Positions 54,657 through 64,000 of a stretch of 64,000 bases of DNA are shown piece after piece. The stretch's first letter is position 1; each line of letters opens with the position of its first letter. The notes beneath the pieces are model-generated. The model worked only from the letters and a program-made list of their open reading frames with translations. It made no database searches and had not been told where the DNA came from. Source of the DNA: Pyxidicoccus trucidator. GTDB taxonomy: Bacteria > Myxococcota > Myxococcia > Myxococcales > Myxococcaceae. Location of the stretch: assembly GCF_010894435.1 (NCBI RefSeq), contig NZ_JAAIXZ010000020.1:124001-188000 (forward strand), in the 5' to 3' direction. A program made the translations under genes and the position numbers.

Positions 54657-56582
54657 ATGGCGCAATACCTGGATGGGGGCACTCTCTCCGCGCTCGAAAC
54701 TCCTGAGAAGCAGTGGGCCACCAGCCACGCCTGCTCTCCGCGGCTGCGCTCGCTGCTCGTGCTCTCCGTGGATGCGGTCCTGACCGCGGGCGCGCTCTAC
54801 GCCGCGATGCTGCTGCGCTTCGAGGGGCTTCCACCCGCGCGGTGGCAGGCCGCCGTCACACATGGGCTGCCCCTGCTGCTCACGGTGCGCCTGGCCATGC
54901 TGGTCTGGTTCGGCCTGCACCGCTGGTCGTTCCAGAGGCCCGGCCTCAGCGAAGCCGGCCGCCTCATCGCCGCCAACACGGTCGCGGCCATCGCCATCGA
55001 GGCGCTCCGGTCCCTCTTCTTCTTCGACCGGCTGCCTCGCTCGGTGGTGGCCATCGAGTTCCTGTTCACCACCGCGCTGATGGGGGCCTACCGGTTCGCC
55101 CCGCGACTGGTGCGGCAGTGGCACCTCGACCACCGGCGCTCGCGGGCGTGGGGCACGCAGTGGGCGCTCGTCGTAGGGGCGGGCAGCGCGGGAGACCTGC
55201 TGCTGCGGGACCTGCTGCGCAATCCCCACAGCCCCTGGCACGTCGTCGGCTTCGTGGATGACGACCGGGCCAAACACGGCACCCACCTCAACGGCAAGCC
55301 GGTGCTCGGCCCCATCGACGCGCTGCCGGAGCTGGTGAGCAAGCACCACGTCACCCAGGTGCTCATCGCCATCCCCCACCTGCGGCCCGAGCGCATCCAG
55401 CACATCCTGACCCTGTGCAGACATCAGGGAGTCCGCTTCAAGTTCATCCCCGCCTCCTTCGTCTACCTCGACCAGCGCATCACCTCCGCGATGCTGCACG
55501 ACCTCAGCCCGGAGCACCTGCTGCCCCGGGAGGCCATCACCTTCGACCGGGAGGAGGTGCGCGGGCTCGTCACCGGCCGCCGCGTCCTCGTCACCGGGGG
55601 CGCGGGCTCCATCGGCGGTGAAATCGCCAGACAGGTCGCCGAGCACGCGCCCGCGTCGCTCGTGCTGGTGGACATCAACGAGAACGAGCTCTACCTCCTC
55701 GTGCGACAGCTCCAGGAGCGCCACCCCCAGCTCCGGGTGAGCGCCCTGGTCGGCGACATCCGGGACCTGGACCGGATGATGCGCGTCGGCAAGGAGCACG
55801 CTCCGGAGTACGTGTTCCACGCGGCGGCGCACAAGCACGTGCCGTTGATGGAGGACGCGCCCGAGGAAGCCATCAAGAACAATGTCTTCGGCACCCTGAA
55901 CGTCGCGCTCATGGCGGATGCCTGTGGCGTGGAGCGCTTCGTGCTCATCTCCACCGACAAGGCGGTGCACCCCACCTCCGTCATGGGGGCCTCCAAGCGC
56001 CTGGCGGAGATGGTCATCCGGGACCTGGCGACCCGCTCCCGCACCACCTTCACCGCGGTCCGGTTCGGCAACGTGCTCGGCTCGGCCGGTAGCGTGGTGC
56101 CGCTGTTCAAGCAGCAGATTCAACGCGGCGGTCCCGTCACCGTGACGCATCCCGACTGCACCCGTTACTTCATGACCATCCCCGAGGCCGTGGGCCTCGT
56201 GATGCTGGCGGGGCTGGGAGGCTACGGAGAGCTGTGCATCCTCGACATGGGCGCCCCGGTACGCATCGCCGAGCTCGCGGAGAACACCATCTCCCTGGCG
56301 GGCCTGGTGCCGGGCCGGGACATCTCCATCGTCTACACCGGGCTGCGTCCGGGCGAGAAGCTGGTGGAGACGCTGCTCAGCGAAGAGGAGGAGCGCACCC
56401 AGCAGGTGCGCAACCACATCAAGGTGGCCCGCAGCCCCGCCCCACCGCTGGACTTCCAGCTCCGACTCAAGCGGCTGGAGCGGGCGGCGCGCAGCGGTGA
56501 CACGCCCGGGGTGATACGCACCCTGCGCGTCCTCATCCCGACGTACACCCCGGCGAGGCAGCCGGCGGACGCGAGGACGTGA
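54657..56582 (+). CDS. Membrane nucleotide-sugar 4,6-dehydratase (PglF/WbpM/CapD-like)
   Basis: The 641-residue protein has four N-terminal hydrophobic segments (about 30-140), a CoA-binding-like Rossmann domain (140-290) and a C-terminal dehydratase domain with VLVTGGAGSIGGEI near 313 for NAD and STDKAVHPTSVMGASK near 435. In the last, Met takes the place of the usual Tyr, as in PglF and WbpM. It would convert UDP-GlcNAc to a 4-keto-6-deoxy sugar, which fits the aminotransferase and sugar transferase downstream. The ATG at 54657 follows AGGGGG by ten bases. Confidence 0.92.
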   Translation: MAQYLDGGTLSALETPEKQWATSHACSPRLRSLLVLSVDAVLTAGALYAAMLLRFEGLPPARWQAAVTHGLPLLLTVRLAMLVWFGLHRWSFQRPGLSEAGRLIAANTVAAIAIEALRSLFFFDRLPRSVVAIEFLFTTALMGAYRFAPRLVRQWHLDHRRSRAWGTQWALVVGAGSAGDLLLRDLLRNPHSPWHVVGFVDDDRAKHGTHLNGKPVLGPIDALPELVSKHHVTQVLIAIPHLRPERIQHILTLCRHQGVRFKFIPASFVYLDQRITSAMLHDLSPEHLLPREAITFDREEVRGLVTGRRVLVTGGAGSIGGEIARQVAEHAPASLVLVDINENELYLLVRQLQERHPQLRVSALVGDIRDLDRMMRVGKEHAPEYVFHAAAHKHVPLMEDAPEEAIKNNVFGTLNVALMADACGVERFVLISTDKAVHPTSVMGASKRLAEMVIRDLATRSRTTFTAVRFGNVLGSAGSVVPLFKQQIQRGGPVTVTHPDCTRYFMTIPEAVGLVMLAGLGGYGELCILDMGAPVRIAELAENTISLAGLVPGRDISIVYTGLRPGEKLVETLLSEEEERTQQVRNHIKVARSPAPPLDFQLRLKRLERAARSGDTPGVIRTLRVLIPTYTPARQPADART

Positions 56583-56594
56583 GGACGTGAGCCT

Positions 56595-57545
56595 TCAGCA
56601 CGGCGGCGCGCGGTAGGCCGGAAAGTAGCCCCCGTCGCCGTCCCCTTCGGTCAGCCGGGCGTAGACCTCCGGCTTGCAGATGATTTCGTGGGTGTAGAGC
56701 CTGGAGCGCATGTTCGAAAGGCCCCGCTTGAAGGCCTCGAGGCCATCGCCCGGCTGCATCCCGCCCCCCAGGTGCAGCGGCATCCCCTGGGTCGAGCAGA
56801 GCTCCGTCATCGCGACGAAGAGGTTCTTGGACGGAGAGCGGACGAGGTACGCGTCCGCCGTCCCGCCCAGGTAGTAGTGGAGCACGTCATCGCTGGAGAC
56901 GACGAGCGCAGCCGAGGCCACGCACCCGTCCGGGGCGTGCGTCGTCGCGAGCCAGGCGGCCGGGGAGGAGAACAGCTCCTCGAAGTAGGCGGCCGAGAAG
57001 TAGTACCGGGAGGTCGCTCCGTCGCGGTCCATGGTCTGCCGGTAGACCTCCTTGAATCCTTCCTGCTCCTCGCGTGAAGCCTCACATGCCGGCTGGTATG
57101 AGCTCACGAAGCCCAGGCGGGTGTTCCTCCGCATGTGCCGGCGGTGCATCTCCCTGAACTCGAGGGGCAGGCGGGGGTCGATGAAGAACACCTCGTTGCG
57201 CGCCGTCCCCCCGGCGAAGCAGCGAGGGCCCGACACGCGGTCCCGCACGAAGATGCTGACCAGCTCGGTGGAGCGCCAGTCCACTGCCTCCTTGGCCACC
57301 TCGCCCAGCCCGTCCACCACGCCACCTGGATACCCATACGGAGAGACCGCGTCCTGGTACGGCGTCCCGTCGATGGGCCGCACGATGAGTGGGAGCCGCA
57401 GCGAGCCGCCCGCGCCTCCGTCGATGACGAGGCTGTGCGTGACGCCCTCGGCGCGCAGGTGGTGCGGCGAGCGAAAGTAGTCCGCGGACCGTGCCGACTC
57501 GCCCTCATCGGGGACCAGCACGGCCCGCAGCTGCGTCGTCGTCAT
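56595..57545 (-). CDS. GNAT/FemAB-like acyltransferase, second in the locus
   Basis: The 316-residue protein has the CelD/FemAB pattern of two GNAT-like halves. Key stretches are FREMHRRHMRRNTRLGF (first helix) and CVASAALVVSSDDVLHYYLGGTADAYLVRSPSKNL (acyl-CoA-binding strand-loop-helix). It is unlike the other acyltransferase in sequence but similar in layout. The start at 57545 (MTTTQLRAVLVPDEGE) is used because the 38 codons upstream encode a basic, non-conserved stretch. A role in acylating or amino-acylating the glycan is inference. Confidence 0.72.
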   Translation of the reverse strand: MTTTQLRAVLVPDEGESARSADYFRSPHHLRAEGVTHSLVIDGGAGGSLRLPLIVRPIDGTPYQDAVSPYGYPGGVVDGLGEVAKEAVDWRSTELVSIFVRDRVSGPRCFAGGTARNEVFFIDPRLPLEFREMHRRHMRRNTRLGFVSSYQPACEASREEQEGFKEVYRQTMDRDGATSRYYFSAAYFEELFSSPAAWLATTHAPDGCVASAALVVSSDDVLHYYLGGTADAYLVRSPSKNLFVAMTELCSTQGMPLHLGGGMQPGDGLEAFKRGLSNMRSRLYTHEIICKPEVYARLTEGDGDGGYFPAYRAPPC

Positions 57546-57712
57546 CGGCTCGCACCACCTCCGAGCGGGCGGCCCATGCCTCGCGGTACGAGCCTTCGTC
57601 GGAATTTGGTTTGACTGCACACGTTCCAGTCGCCAACGAACGCACTCCGGCGTTCCCATCGCAGAGTAGCCATCCGCGCGAGCGACGGCCTACTCCCCCA
57701 AGGACACCTTTG

Positions 57713-59107
57713 ATGTTGGACTTCCGTCGTCGAAGCACCCGTGGCCTTGCCATGTCTTCAATCCTGTCCTTCGCCCTCCTCCTTGGATTGGCTTGCGACC
57801 CCAACGCCGAAATGGTGGACCCCGACTCCGGTCAGGTGGTGACGCCTGACGGTGAACAGGTCGCCGCGGGGCCGGATGTGAACACCGAGGTGGGTTCCGA
57901 AGAGGGCCCCGAGCTGGTTGCCGCCCTGCCGACCCCGGCGCCCGCGGCCGAGACGCCTGCTGCCGCCGAGACGCCCGCTGCCGCCGAGACGCCTGCTGCC
58001 GCCGAGACTCCCGCTACCGCCGAGACTCCTGCTGCCTCCGAGGCTCCGCTCACCGCCACGGCCGCTGCCACTGCTCCGCTCCGCACCGTGGCCGCCTGGG
58101 AGCAGCTGTTCCTCGGCCGCTGGAACGCCGAGCACACCGCGGACTACCTGCCCCGTAGCAAGTCGCTGGACAGCTGGCAGTTCTACAACCTGGGCTATGC
58201 CATCGACGGGAACACCGCGATGTACCGGGCCACGGGAAAGACGCAGTACCTGGACCGCGCGCTCCTCTACGTCAACAACGTGGTCAACAACGCCAAGGTG
58301 TCGTCGTCGCTGCCCAAGAGCTCCTTCAAGGACTCGTACCTGGGCTGGGCCTCGCAGCGCTCCGACACCGTCGGGCAGGAAGTTCCCCTGTTCGAGAGCT
58401 ACTGCTGGCGCTACGTGACGCGCATGCTGCGCGTCATCCGTGAGACGCCCACGCTGTATGGCAATCCCACCTACCGCGCGCAGTACGACCGCCTGCTGGC
58501 CTTCACGGAGAAGAACATCTTCGAGAAGTGGCAGAAGCGCGGGACGAATTCCTACATCTATCGCAGCCGCACGCACATGGCCGCGCACTGGGCCTACATC
58601 GCGATGGACCTGTCGCGCATGACCACGGACGCCACGAAGAAGGCCTCCTACCTGGCCGTCTTCAACAACGTGAACCGCGACCTGCCGAACTCCACGTCGT
58701 CCCTGCGGCAGCAGCTGCGCCAGGGCTTCGTCGCCACGCCGACCTACTACTGGAGCGACGTGTGGGGCTCCTCCACCCGCCCTGGCCAGGACGTGTCGCA
58801 CGCGAATGGCGTGCTTGCCTATGTCGTCGAGGCGCATGACATCGGCATGGAGTGGACGGCCGACGACATCCGCAAGTTCACCGCGACGCTCAACTCCGTC
58901 ATCTGGCCCTCGGCCACGAAGTTCGCCAACTACGTCGACGGCTCGGGGGCTGGCAACGGCTGGTTCAACGACGGCCTGATGAAGCTGGGCCGCTACGACG
59001 CCAACCTGCAGCGCCGGCTGGAGACGCACAAGGTCGGTAACAACAGCACGTACTACGGAAACGGCGCGCTCAACGCGAAGCTGCTGTCCAGCCGCGCCAC
59101 GCCGTAG
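57713..59107 (+). CDS. Lipoprotein with repeat linker and alpha/alpha-toroid-like domain
   Basis: The 464-residue protein has a lipoprotein signal ending LLLGLAC (Cys 28). It is followed by an acidic/Pro segment with five AETPAA-type repeats (about 79-108) and a 340-residue helical domain. That domain has repeated aromatic-Trp motifs (GWASQRSDTVGQEV, YCWRYVTRMLRV, MAAHWAYIAMDL) resembling alpha/alpha-toroid polysaccharide lyases or glycoside hydrolases. No catalytic residue set could be confirmed. The linker would place the domain away from the membrane. It lies in the polysaccharide locus, so a glycan-trimming role is plausible but unproven. AAGGA lies eight bases before the ATG. Confidence 0.75.
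   Translation: MLDFRRRSTRGLAMSSILSFALLLGLACDPNAEMVDPDSGQVVTPDGEQVAAGPDVNTEVGSEEGPELVAALPTPAPAAETPAAAETPAAAETPAAAETPATAETPAASEAPLTATAAATAPLRTVAAWEQLFLGRWNAEHTADYLPRSKSLDSWQFYNLGYAIDGNTAMYRATGKTQYLDRALLYVNNVVNNAKVSSSLPKSSFKDSYLGWASQRSDTVGQEVPLFESYCWRYVTRMLRVIRETPTLYGNPTYRAQYDRLLAFTEKNIFEKWQKRGTNSYIYRSRTHMAAHWAYIAMDLSRMTTDATKKASYLAVFNNVNRDLPNSTSSLRQQLRQGFVATPTYYWSDVWGSSTRPGQDVSHANGVLAYVVEAHDIGMEWTADDIRKFTATLNSVIWPSATKFANYVDGSGAGNGWFNDGLMKLGRYDANLQRRLETHKVGNNSTYYGNGALNAKLLSSRATP
57947..58036 (+). repeat. 18-base tandem repeat encoding AETPAA
   Basis: Five consecutive near-identical 18-base units of the type GCC GAG ACG CCT GCT GCC encode the Pro/Ala/Glu linker of the lipoprotein. Substitutions are almost all synonymous. 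Confidence 0.9.
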
Positions 59108-59315
59108 CCGCTCGTCGTTCACAGGCTTCAGCTCATGAGTCGCCGGGCGATGCTTCAACGCGTCGCCCGGCGATTCGCGTCTTCGAGCACTCTGCCTCCG
59201 TCACGAAGTGGCCTGCACAGGACCCGTGCCTGCCCCGTGGGGCGCTTGATGGGAGCGCGAAGGCGCTGTGGAGTCCGGACGCCATGCGGACACGCGCGGC
59301 GCGAGGGCTTCCCAC

Positions 59316-60530
59316 ATGCCACCGAATCGCCTGCTCATCTTCAGCCCGTCGGCCTTCCAGCCCTCGGGACATCAGCAGTCCTATCTCACCGGGCTGGGAG
59401 AGGCGCTCGTGCAGCTCGGCGTGGAGGTCCACGTCTTCGGACTGAATGGAAGCGTGAGCTACCCCACCCCCATCGTCTCGCACGCGGTCGGGAAGGACGC
59501 GGCCATCGAGTCCCGCTCGGCGTACCGGGAGCGCCTGGGGCCCCTCGGGGATGTCGCCTGGGGCACCGGCCGCCTCACGCGCCAGGTGAACATGCTCAAT
59601 GAATTGCAGCGCGTGCACCACCACCTGGGCAGGCCGCCGCTGCTGTTCGAGACCTTCGAGTACCTCTCCCTGGCGGCGCACCTCGCGCGAGCCCCCCGCT
59701 CCCATCGGCAGGTGTGCATCTTCCACGACACCAACTTCAACCTGCGGCACGCGTCTCCCATCGCCGCCACCTACAAGCTCCTCGCGCGGCCGTTCGCCCG
59801 GCACATCCTGCGCAGCATGGACCGGGCCTTCGTCCACGCGCCCGGGATGAGGGAGAACCTGTTCGAGAACGTCGACCCCGGGCGGCGCTACGACCACAAG
59901 GTCGAGGTGATTCCCTACGGCGCCCCCCATCCCGGGAAGGTGCCACGCCTGGACCGGACGGCGGCCCGCGCCGGGTTGGGCATCGACACGCGGCGCAAGG
60001 TGCTGCTCGCGTTCGGCACCCTGCGGGCCGACAAGTGCTTCCGCCTGGTCTTCGAGAGCCTGGCGCGCAGCCCGGAGTGGGAGTTGCTCGTCGCCGGCCC
60101 GGAGGGGGACGTCTCGTTCCGGCAGCTCATGGCGCTCTGCGAGGAGACGGGCGTCCAGCAGCGGGTCCGGATGTTCCCGGGCTTCATCCCCCTGAGCGAG
60201 CACCGCCGGTACTTCGGGGCCGCGGACGCGGTGCTCAACGTCTACGACGAGCACATCCGCCACGAGAGCGGCACGGCCCAGCTCGCCCGCTCCTTCCTTC
60301 GTCCCGTCATCGCCGGTGGGCCTCCGGACCTCCACGAGTACGTGCGCGAGACGGGCGCTGGCTGGTCCGTGAAGCCCTTGAGCGTGGACCGGCTCACCGA
60401 GGTGCTGCACCAGGCCGCCCGCCTCGACGAGGCCGGACACGCGGCCATGGAGCAGCGCATCCACGCCGCGGCAGTCTCTCGCTCGTGGGACGCGGTGGCC
60501 TCACGGGTGCTCACGGCGCTGAGTGGGTGA
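59316..60530 (+). CDS. Glycosyltransferase of the polysaccharide locus
   Basis: A 404-residue GT-B-type enzyme. Its C-terminal half has the GT4 pattern LLAFGTLRADKCFRLVFESL followed by FPGFIPLSEHRRYFGAADAVLN and DEHIRHESGTAQLARSFLRP, with the Glu of the ESGTAQ stretch at the nucleotide-sugar site. The N-terminal half (QQSYLTGLGEALVQLGVEVHVF) is the usual acceptor-domain opening. Donor and acceptor are unknown. The ATG at 59316 follows GAGGG. It precedes the aminotransferase by 59 bases, probably in one operon. Confidence 0.85.
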   Translation: MPPNRLLIFSPSAFQPSGHQQSYLTGLGEALVQLGVEVHVFGLNGSVSYPTPIVSHAVGKDAAIESRSAYRERLGPLGDVAWGTGRLTRQVNMLNELQRVHHHLGRPPLLFETFEYLSLAAHLARAPRSHRQVCIFHDTNFNLRHASPIAATYKLLARPFARHILRSMDRAFVHAPGMRENLFENVDPGRRYDHKVEVIPYGAPHPGKVPRLDRTAARAGLGIDTRRKVLLAFGTLRADKCFRLVFESLARSPEWELLVAGPEGDVSFRQLMALCEETGVQQRVRMFPGFIPLSEHRRYFGAADAVLNVYDEHIRHESGTAQLARSFLRPVIAGGPPDLHEYVRETGAGWSVKPLSVDRLTEVLHQAARLDEAGHAAMEQRIHAAAVSRSWDAVASRVLTALSG

Positions 60531-60589
60531 GCGTCTTCCCGGCAGCGAACAGACTCCCCGCCTCTTTGCCCCTTCCAGGAGCGAACCCC

Positions 60590-61723
<1,134 letters not shown>

Positions 61724-62511
61724 GCCCGAAGCGCCCCACCAGCACCCGCCTCCCGCCTGCGCTGCTGCCGCTGCCAAGGAACGGCGGCATCGTCGCGTGG
61801 CCCTTCGGGGAGATGCCCTGGCGCTGCGCGACGCGCAGGAAGGTCAGCCCGAGAATCTTCGCGTCCAGCAGCAGGCTCCAGTGGTCCACGTACCAGACGT
61901 CGAGTTGGAAGCGCTCTTCCCACTCCAGCGCGTTGCGTCCGTTCACCTGCGCCCAGCCGGTGATGCCCGGCAGCACGTCATGGCGCCGCGCCTGCTCGGC
62001 GGAGTAGCGCGGCAGGTACTCGACGAGGAGCGGGCGCGGGCCCACCAGGCTCATGTCACCACGCAGCACGTTCCAGAGCTGCGGGAGCTCGTCCAGGCTC
62101 GTCGAGCGCAGGAACCGTCCCGTCCGCGTGATGCGCCGCGCGTCCGGGAGTGGACGACCGTCCGCGTCCCTCGCCTCGAGCATGGTGCGGAACTTCACGA
62201 GCTGGAACGTCCTGCCCCCACGTCCCGGGCGCTGTTGACGAAAGAGCACCGGCCGGCCCATGGAGAGGCGGACGGCCAGGGCCGTCACGGCCATCACCGG
62301 GGCGAGGCACACCAGCCCGGCGGCCGCTGCCACACGGTCGATGCATTGCTTGAAGAAGAGCGCCGTCCCAACCTGTCGCGGCATCCGTCCGCCCTCCTGC
62401 TTCCGGGTCCTGTCGCATGACAACATGGGTGCCACCACACGCCCCCACCACCCGTCCGCGAGCCGGTGCCCGGTGTCGCGGCCCGGGCACCGAAGCTCCC
62501 CGCCGGGGTGC

Positions 62512-63837
62512 TCAGGCAACCGTGTCCACGCCATTCGCCACCTGCGTCCCCGGACCGCCGGGCACCGGGTACGCCTCCTTGCGCCCGAGGCGCCGCCAGG
62601 AGCGCAGGGCGAGCCACCCGCTACAGCCCAGCTCCGCGAGCCAGCCCAGCGCCAGGGCCCACGCCGCCCCCACGGGGCCCGCCGAAGGCACCCACCACAG
62701 GCCCGCCAGCGCCACCACCACGACGGACAGGACGAGCATCAGCACCTGCCCCTTCAGCTCCCGGGCCGCCGTGAGCGCGACCTGGAGGCTCACGCCGACG
62801 TACTCCAGCGCGGCGGCCACCATGAGCCAGACGAACAGGCCGAGGTCACGCGCGTACGGAGCACCATAGAAGAGCGTCAGCACCTGTCGCCCGAGCAGCA
62901 CTGCCCCGACGATGGCGCAGACACCCACCAACGCCGCCCCTCCCGCGAAGCCCAGGAGCGTGCGGCCATAGCGGCGCGAGTCTCCCGCCACGTGGTAGCG
63001 CCCCAGCCTGGGGCTCAACACCTGCCCGAGCGACTGCACCACCCGGCCACCCAGCGCCGAGAAGTACGCGAGCGCGGCGTACACGCCCAACTCGGCCTGG
63101 CCGGCGTGCGCCTCCAGCAGGTAGCGAGGGACGTTGGGGCGCAGCGAGCCCAGCAGCGCGACGACTCCGAGCGCATAGGCGAGCCCCAGCAGCCCCCTCA
63201 GACGGACGCCCTGCTCACGCCAGGGCACCTGCCACAGCCGGCGCCAGGGACGCGCGCCTCCGAACTCACGGCGATAGGCGGGCACGTCGAACAGGAAGAG
63301 CACCAGCGCCCAGGAGAGCCCCAGCGCGGCCGCCGCCACCACCGGGCTGCCCGTGGCCCATAGCGCGAGCGCCACGAGCACCACGGAGAGCACGCTCTTG
63401 GCGATGAGGGAGCGGGCGATGAGGACCATCCGCTCGGCCCGCTGGAAGGCGCCGTAGAAGACGTCGCTGAGGGACTCGAAGCCCTTGGCCACCGCCAGCA
63501 GCGTGATGACGAAGCCGGCGCGCGCCGGGTACCCCGCCACCAGGGCGATGCCGCCGCACAGCACCACGCCCCCGAGCACGTTGAGCGCCATCAGTCCGAG
63601 GTAGTGCTCGAAACCGTACGCCTCCCGTGCATCGGTGGCCTGGAGCGCGCGCAGCTGCATCCGCGCCATGAGCATCAACGGGGCGGTGATGGCCAGGCCG
63701 AGCGCGAACTCGCCGAGCAGCGCCATGTCGCCGAGCCGCGCATAGAGGACCAGCACGCCCCACTGGGCAAGCGCGTACACGAGCCCAGCGGAGAGCGTCC
63801 ATGCGAAGTTCCTGCCGGCGGACCGGCGCCGCGTCAT
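62512..63837 (-). CDS. Polysaccharide flippase (Wzx-like, MATE/MVF fold)
   Basis: The 441-residue protein has about 12-14 hydrophobic helices, including LVYALAQWGVLVLYARLG, FALGLAITAPLMLMA and FVWLMVAAALEYVGVSL, with the loop and charge pattern of Wzx/O-antigen flippases. It would turn lipid-linked glycan across the inner membrane. The ATG at 63837 overlaps the upstream glycosyltransferase stop (ATGA), and it precedes the initiating transferase on the same strand by 127 bases. Confidence 0.85.
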   Translation of the reverse strand: MTRRRSAGRNFAWTLSAGLVYALAQWGVLVLYARLGDMALLGEFALGLAITAPLMLMARMQLRALQATDAREAYGFEHYLGLMALNVLGGVVLCGGIALVAGYPARAGFVITLLAVAKGFESLSDVFYGAFQRAERMVLIARSLIAKSVLSVVLVALALWATGSPVVAAAALGLSWALVLFLFDVPAYRREFGGARPWRRLWQVPWREQGVRLRGLLGLAYALGVVALLGSLRPNVPRYLLEAHAGQAELGVYAALAYFSALGGRVVQSLGQVLSPRLGRYHVAGDSRRYGRTLLGFAGGAALVGVCAIVGAVLLGRQVLTLFYGAPYARDLGLFVWLMVAAALEYVGVSLQVALTAARELKGQVLMLVLSVVVVALAGLWWVPSAGPVGAAWALALGWLAELGCSGWLALRSWRRLGRKEAYPVPGGPGTQVANGVDTVA

Positions 63838-64000
63838 GCCTTGCCCACCGTCCGCTGGAGCACCTCCGCGAGCTGGAGGGCCGCTGCGTCCGCGGAGAAG
63901 CGCTCCCTGCCGAGCCGCCCCGCCCGGCGCCCTGCCTCGGCGAGCCACCGCGTGTCACGCACCCGGCTCGCCAGCAGGGCCCCCGCCGCGGGGATGGACT
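63834..64000 (-). CDS. Glycosyltransferase C-terminal end (truncated by window)
   Basis: Only the last 55 codons lie in the window. They read as the helical tail of a GT4-type glycosyltransferase (RFSADAAALQLAEVLQRTVG before the stop). The four-base overlap with the flippase start shows translational coupling. The catalytic part is beyond base 64000. Confidence 0.6.
   Translation of the reverse strand, partial: SIPAAGALLASRVRDTRWLAEAGRRAGRLGRERFSADAAALQLAEVLQRTVGKA

Overview
The window is GC-rich, myxobacterial-type chromosome. Codon third positions are almost all G or C. It holds a zinc-finger/kinase/TPR protein, PAS- and GAF-type histidine kinases, many secreted lipoproteins and a type VI secretion locus. 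Together these point to Myxococcaceae (Myxococcus, Pyxidicoccus or Corallococcus); genus assignment is inference. No rRNA, tRNA, CRISPR array, insertion sequence or replication origin was recognised.

Layout. 1-11326 (+): a type VI secretion block, tssA (5' truncated by the window edge), tssB, tssC, hcp, tssE, tssF, tssG, tssH/clpV, and a large lipoprotein of unknown function, closed by an intrinsic terminator. TssJ, TssK, TssL, TssM and VgrG are not here and probably lie upstream. 11488-13878: a ribosome hibernation factor-like protein, a membrane-anchored thioredoxin, and a convergent GH16 glucanase lipoprotein. 14012-18038 (-): the sulfate ABC importer sbp-cysT-cysW-cysA. Its leader encodes a 24-residue peptide with four consecutive cysteine codons, followed by a terminator hairpin, the architecture of a cysteine-responsive attenuator. 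18139-20730 (+): a secreted LamG-like protein transcribed divergently from that leader.

20848-29905 (+): three adjacent genes for large Clp-type double-AAA+ proteins. All three have degenerate first ATPase domains and lack the aromatic pore loop of the second. The first carries a C-terminal domain resembling a class I peptide-chain release factor without its GGQ catalytic domain. I know of no characterised function for this trio. 29929-36001: a beta-barrel-like protein, a zinc-finger/Ser-Thr kinase/TPR protein with a small 3' duplication, and an M28 aminopeptidase. 36002-44800: a multi-PAS histidine kinase, an isoquinoline-oxidoreductase-like molybdoenzyme operon with its own dihaem lipoprotein, a free-standing CarH-type B12 domain, and a GAF histidine kinase.

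44983-53488: a 2OG-Fe(II) oxygenase/SRPBCC pair, an amidase, a fatty acid desaturase, a RecQ-like helicase, a small LamG protein and an aldo/keto reductase. 53499-64000: a polysaccharide locus with a PglF/WbpM-type dehydratase, a DegT-type aminotransferase, a PglC-type initiating sugar transferase, glycosyltransferases, a Wzx-type flippase, two FemAB/CelD-like acyltransferases and a repeat-bearing lipoprotein. The dehydratase, aminotransferase and sugar transferase together suggest a glycan initiated on a 4-amino-4,6-dideoxy sugar.
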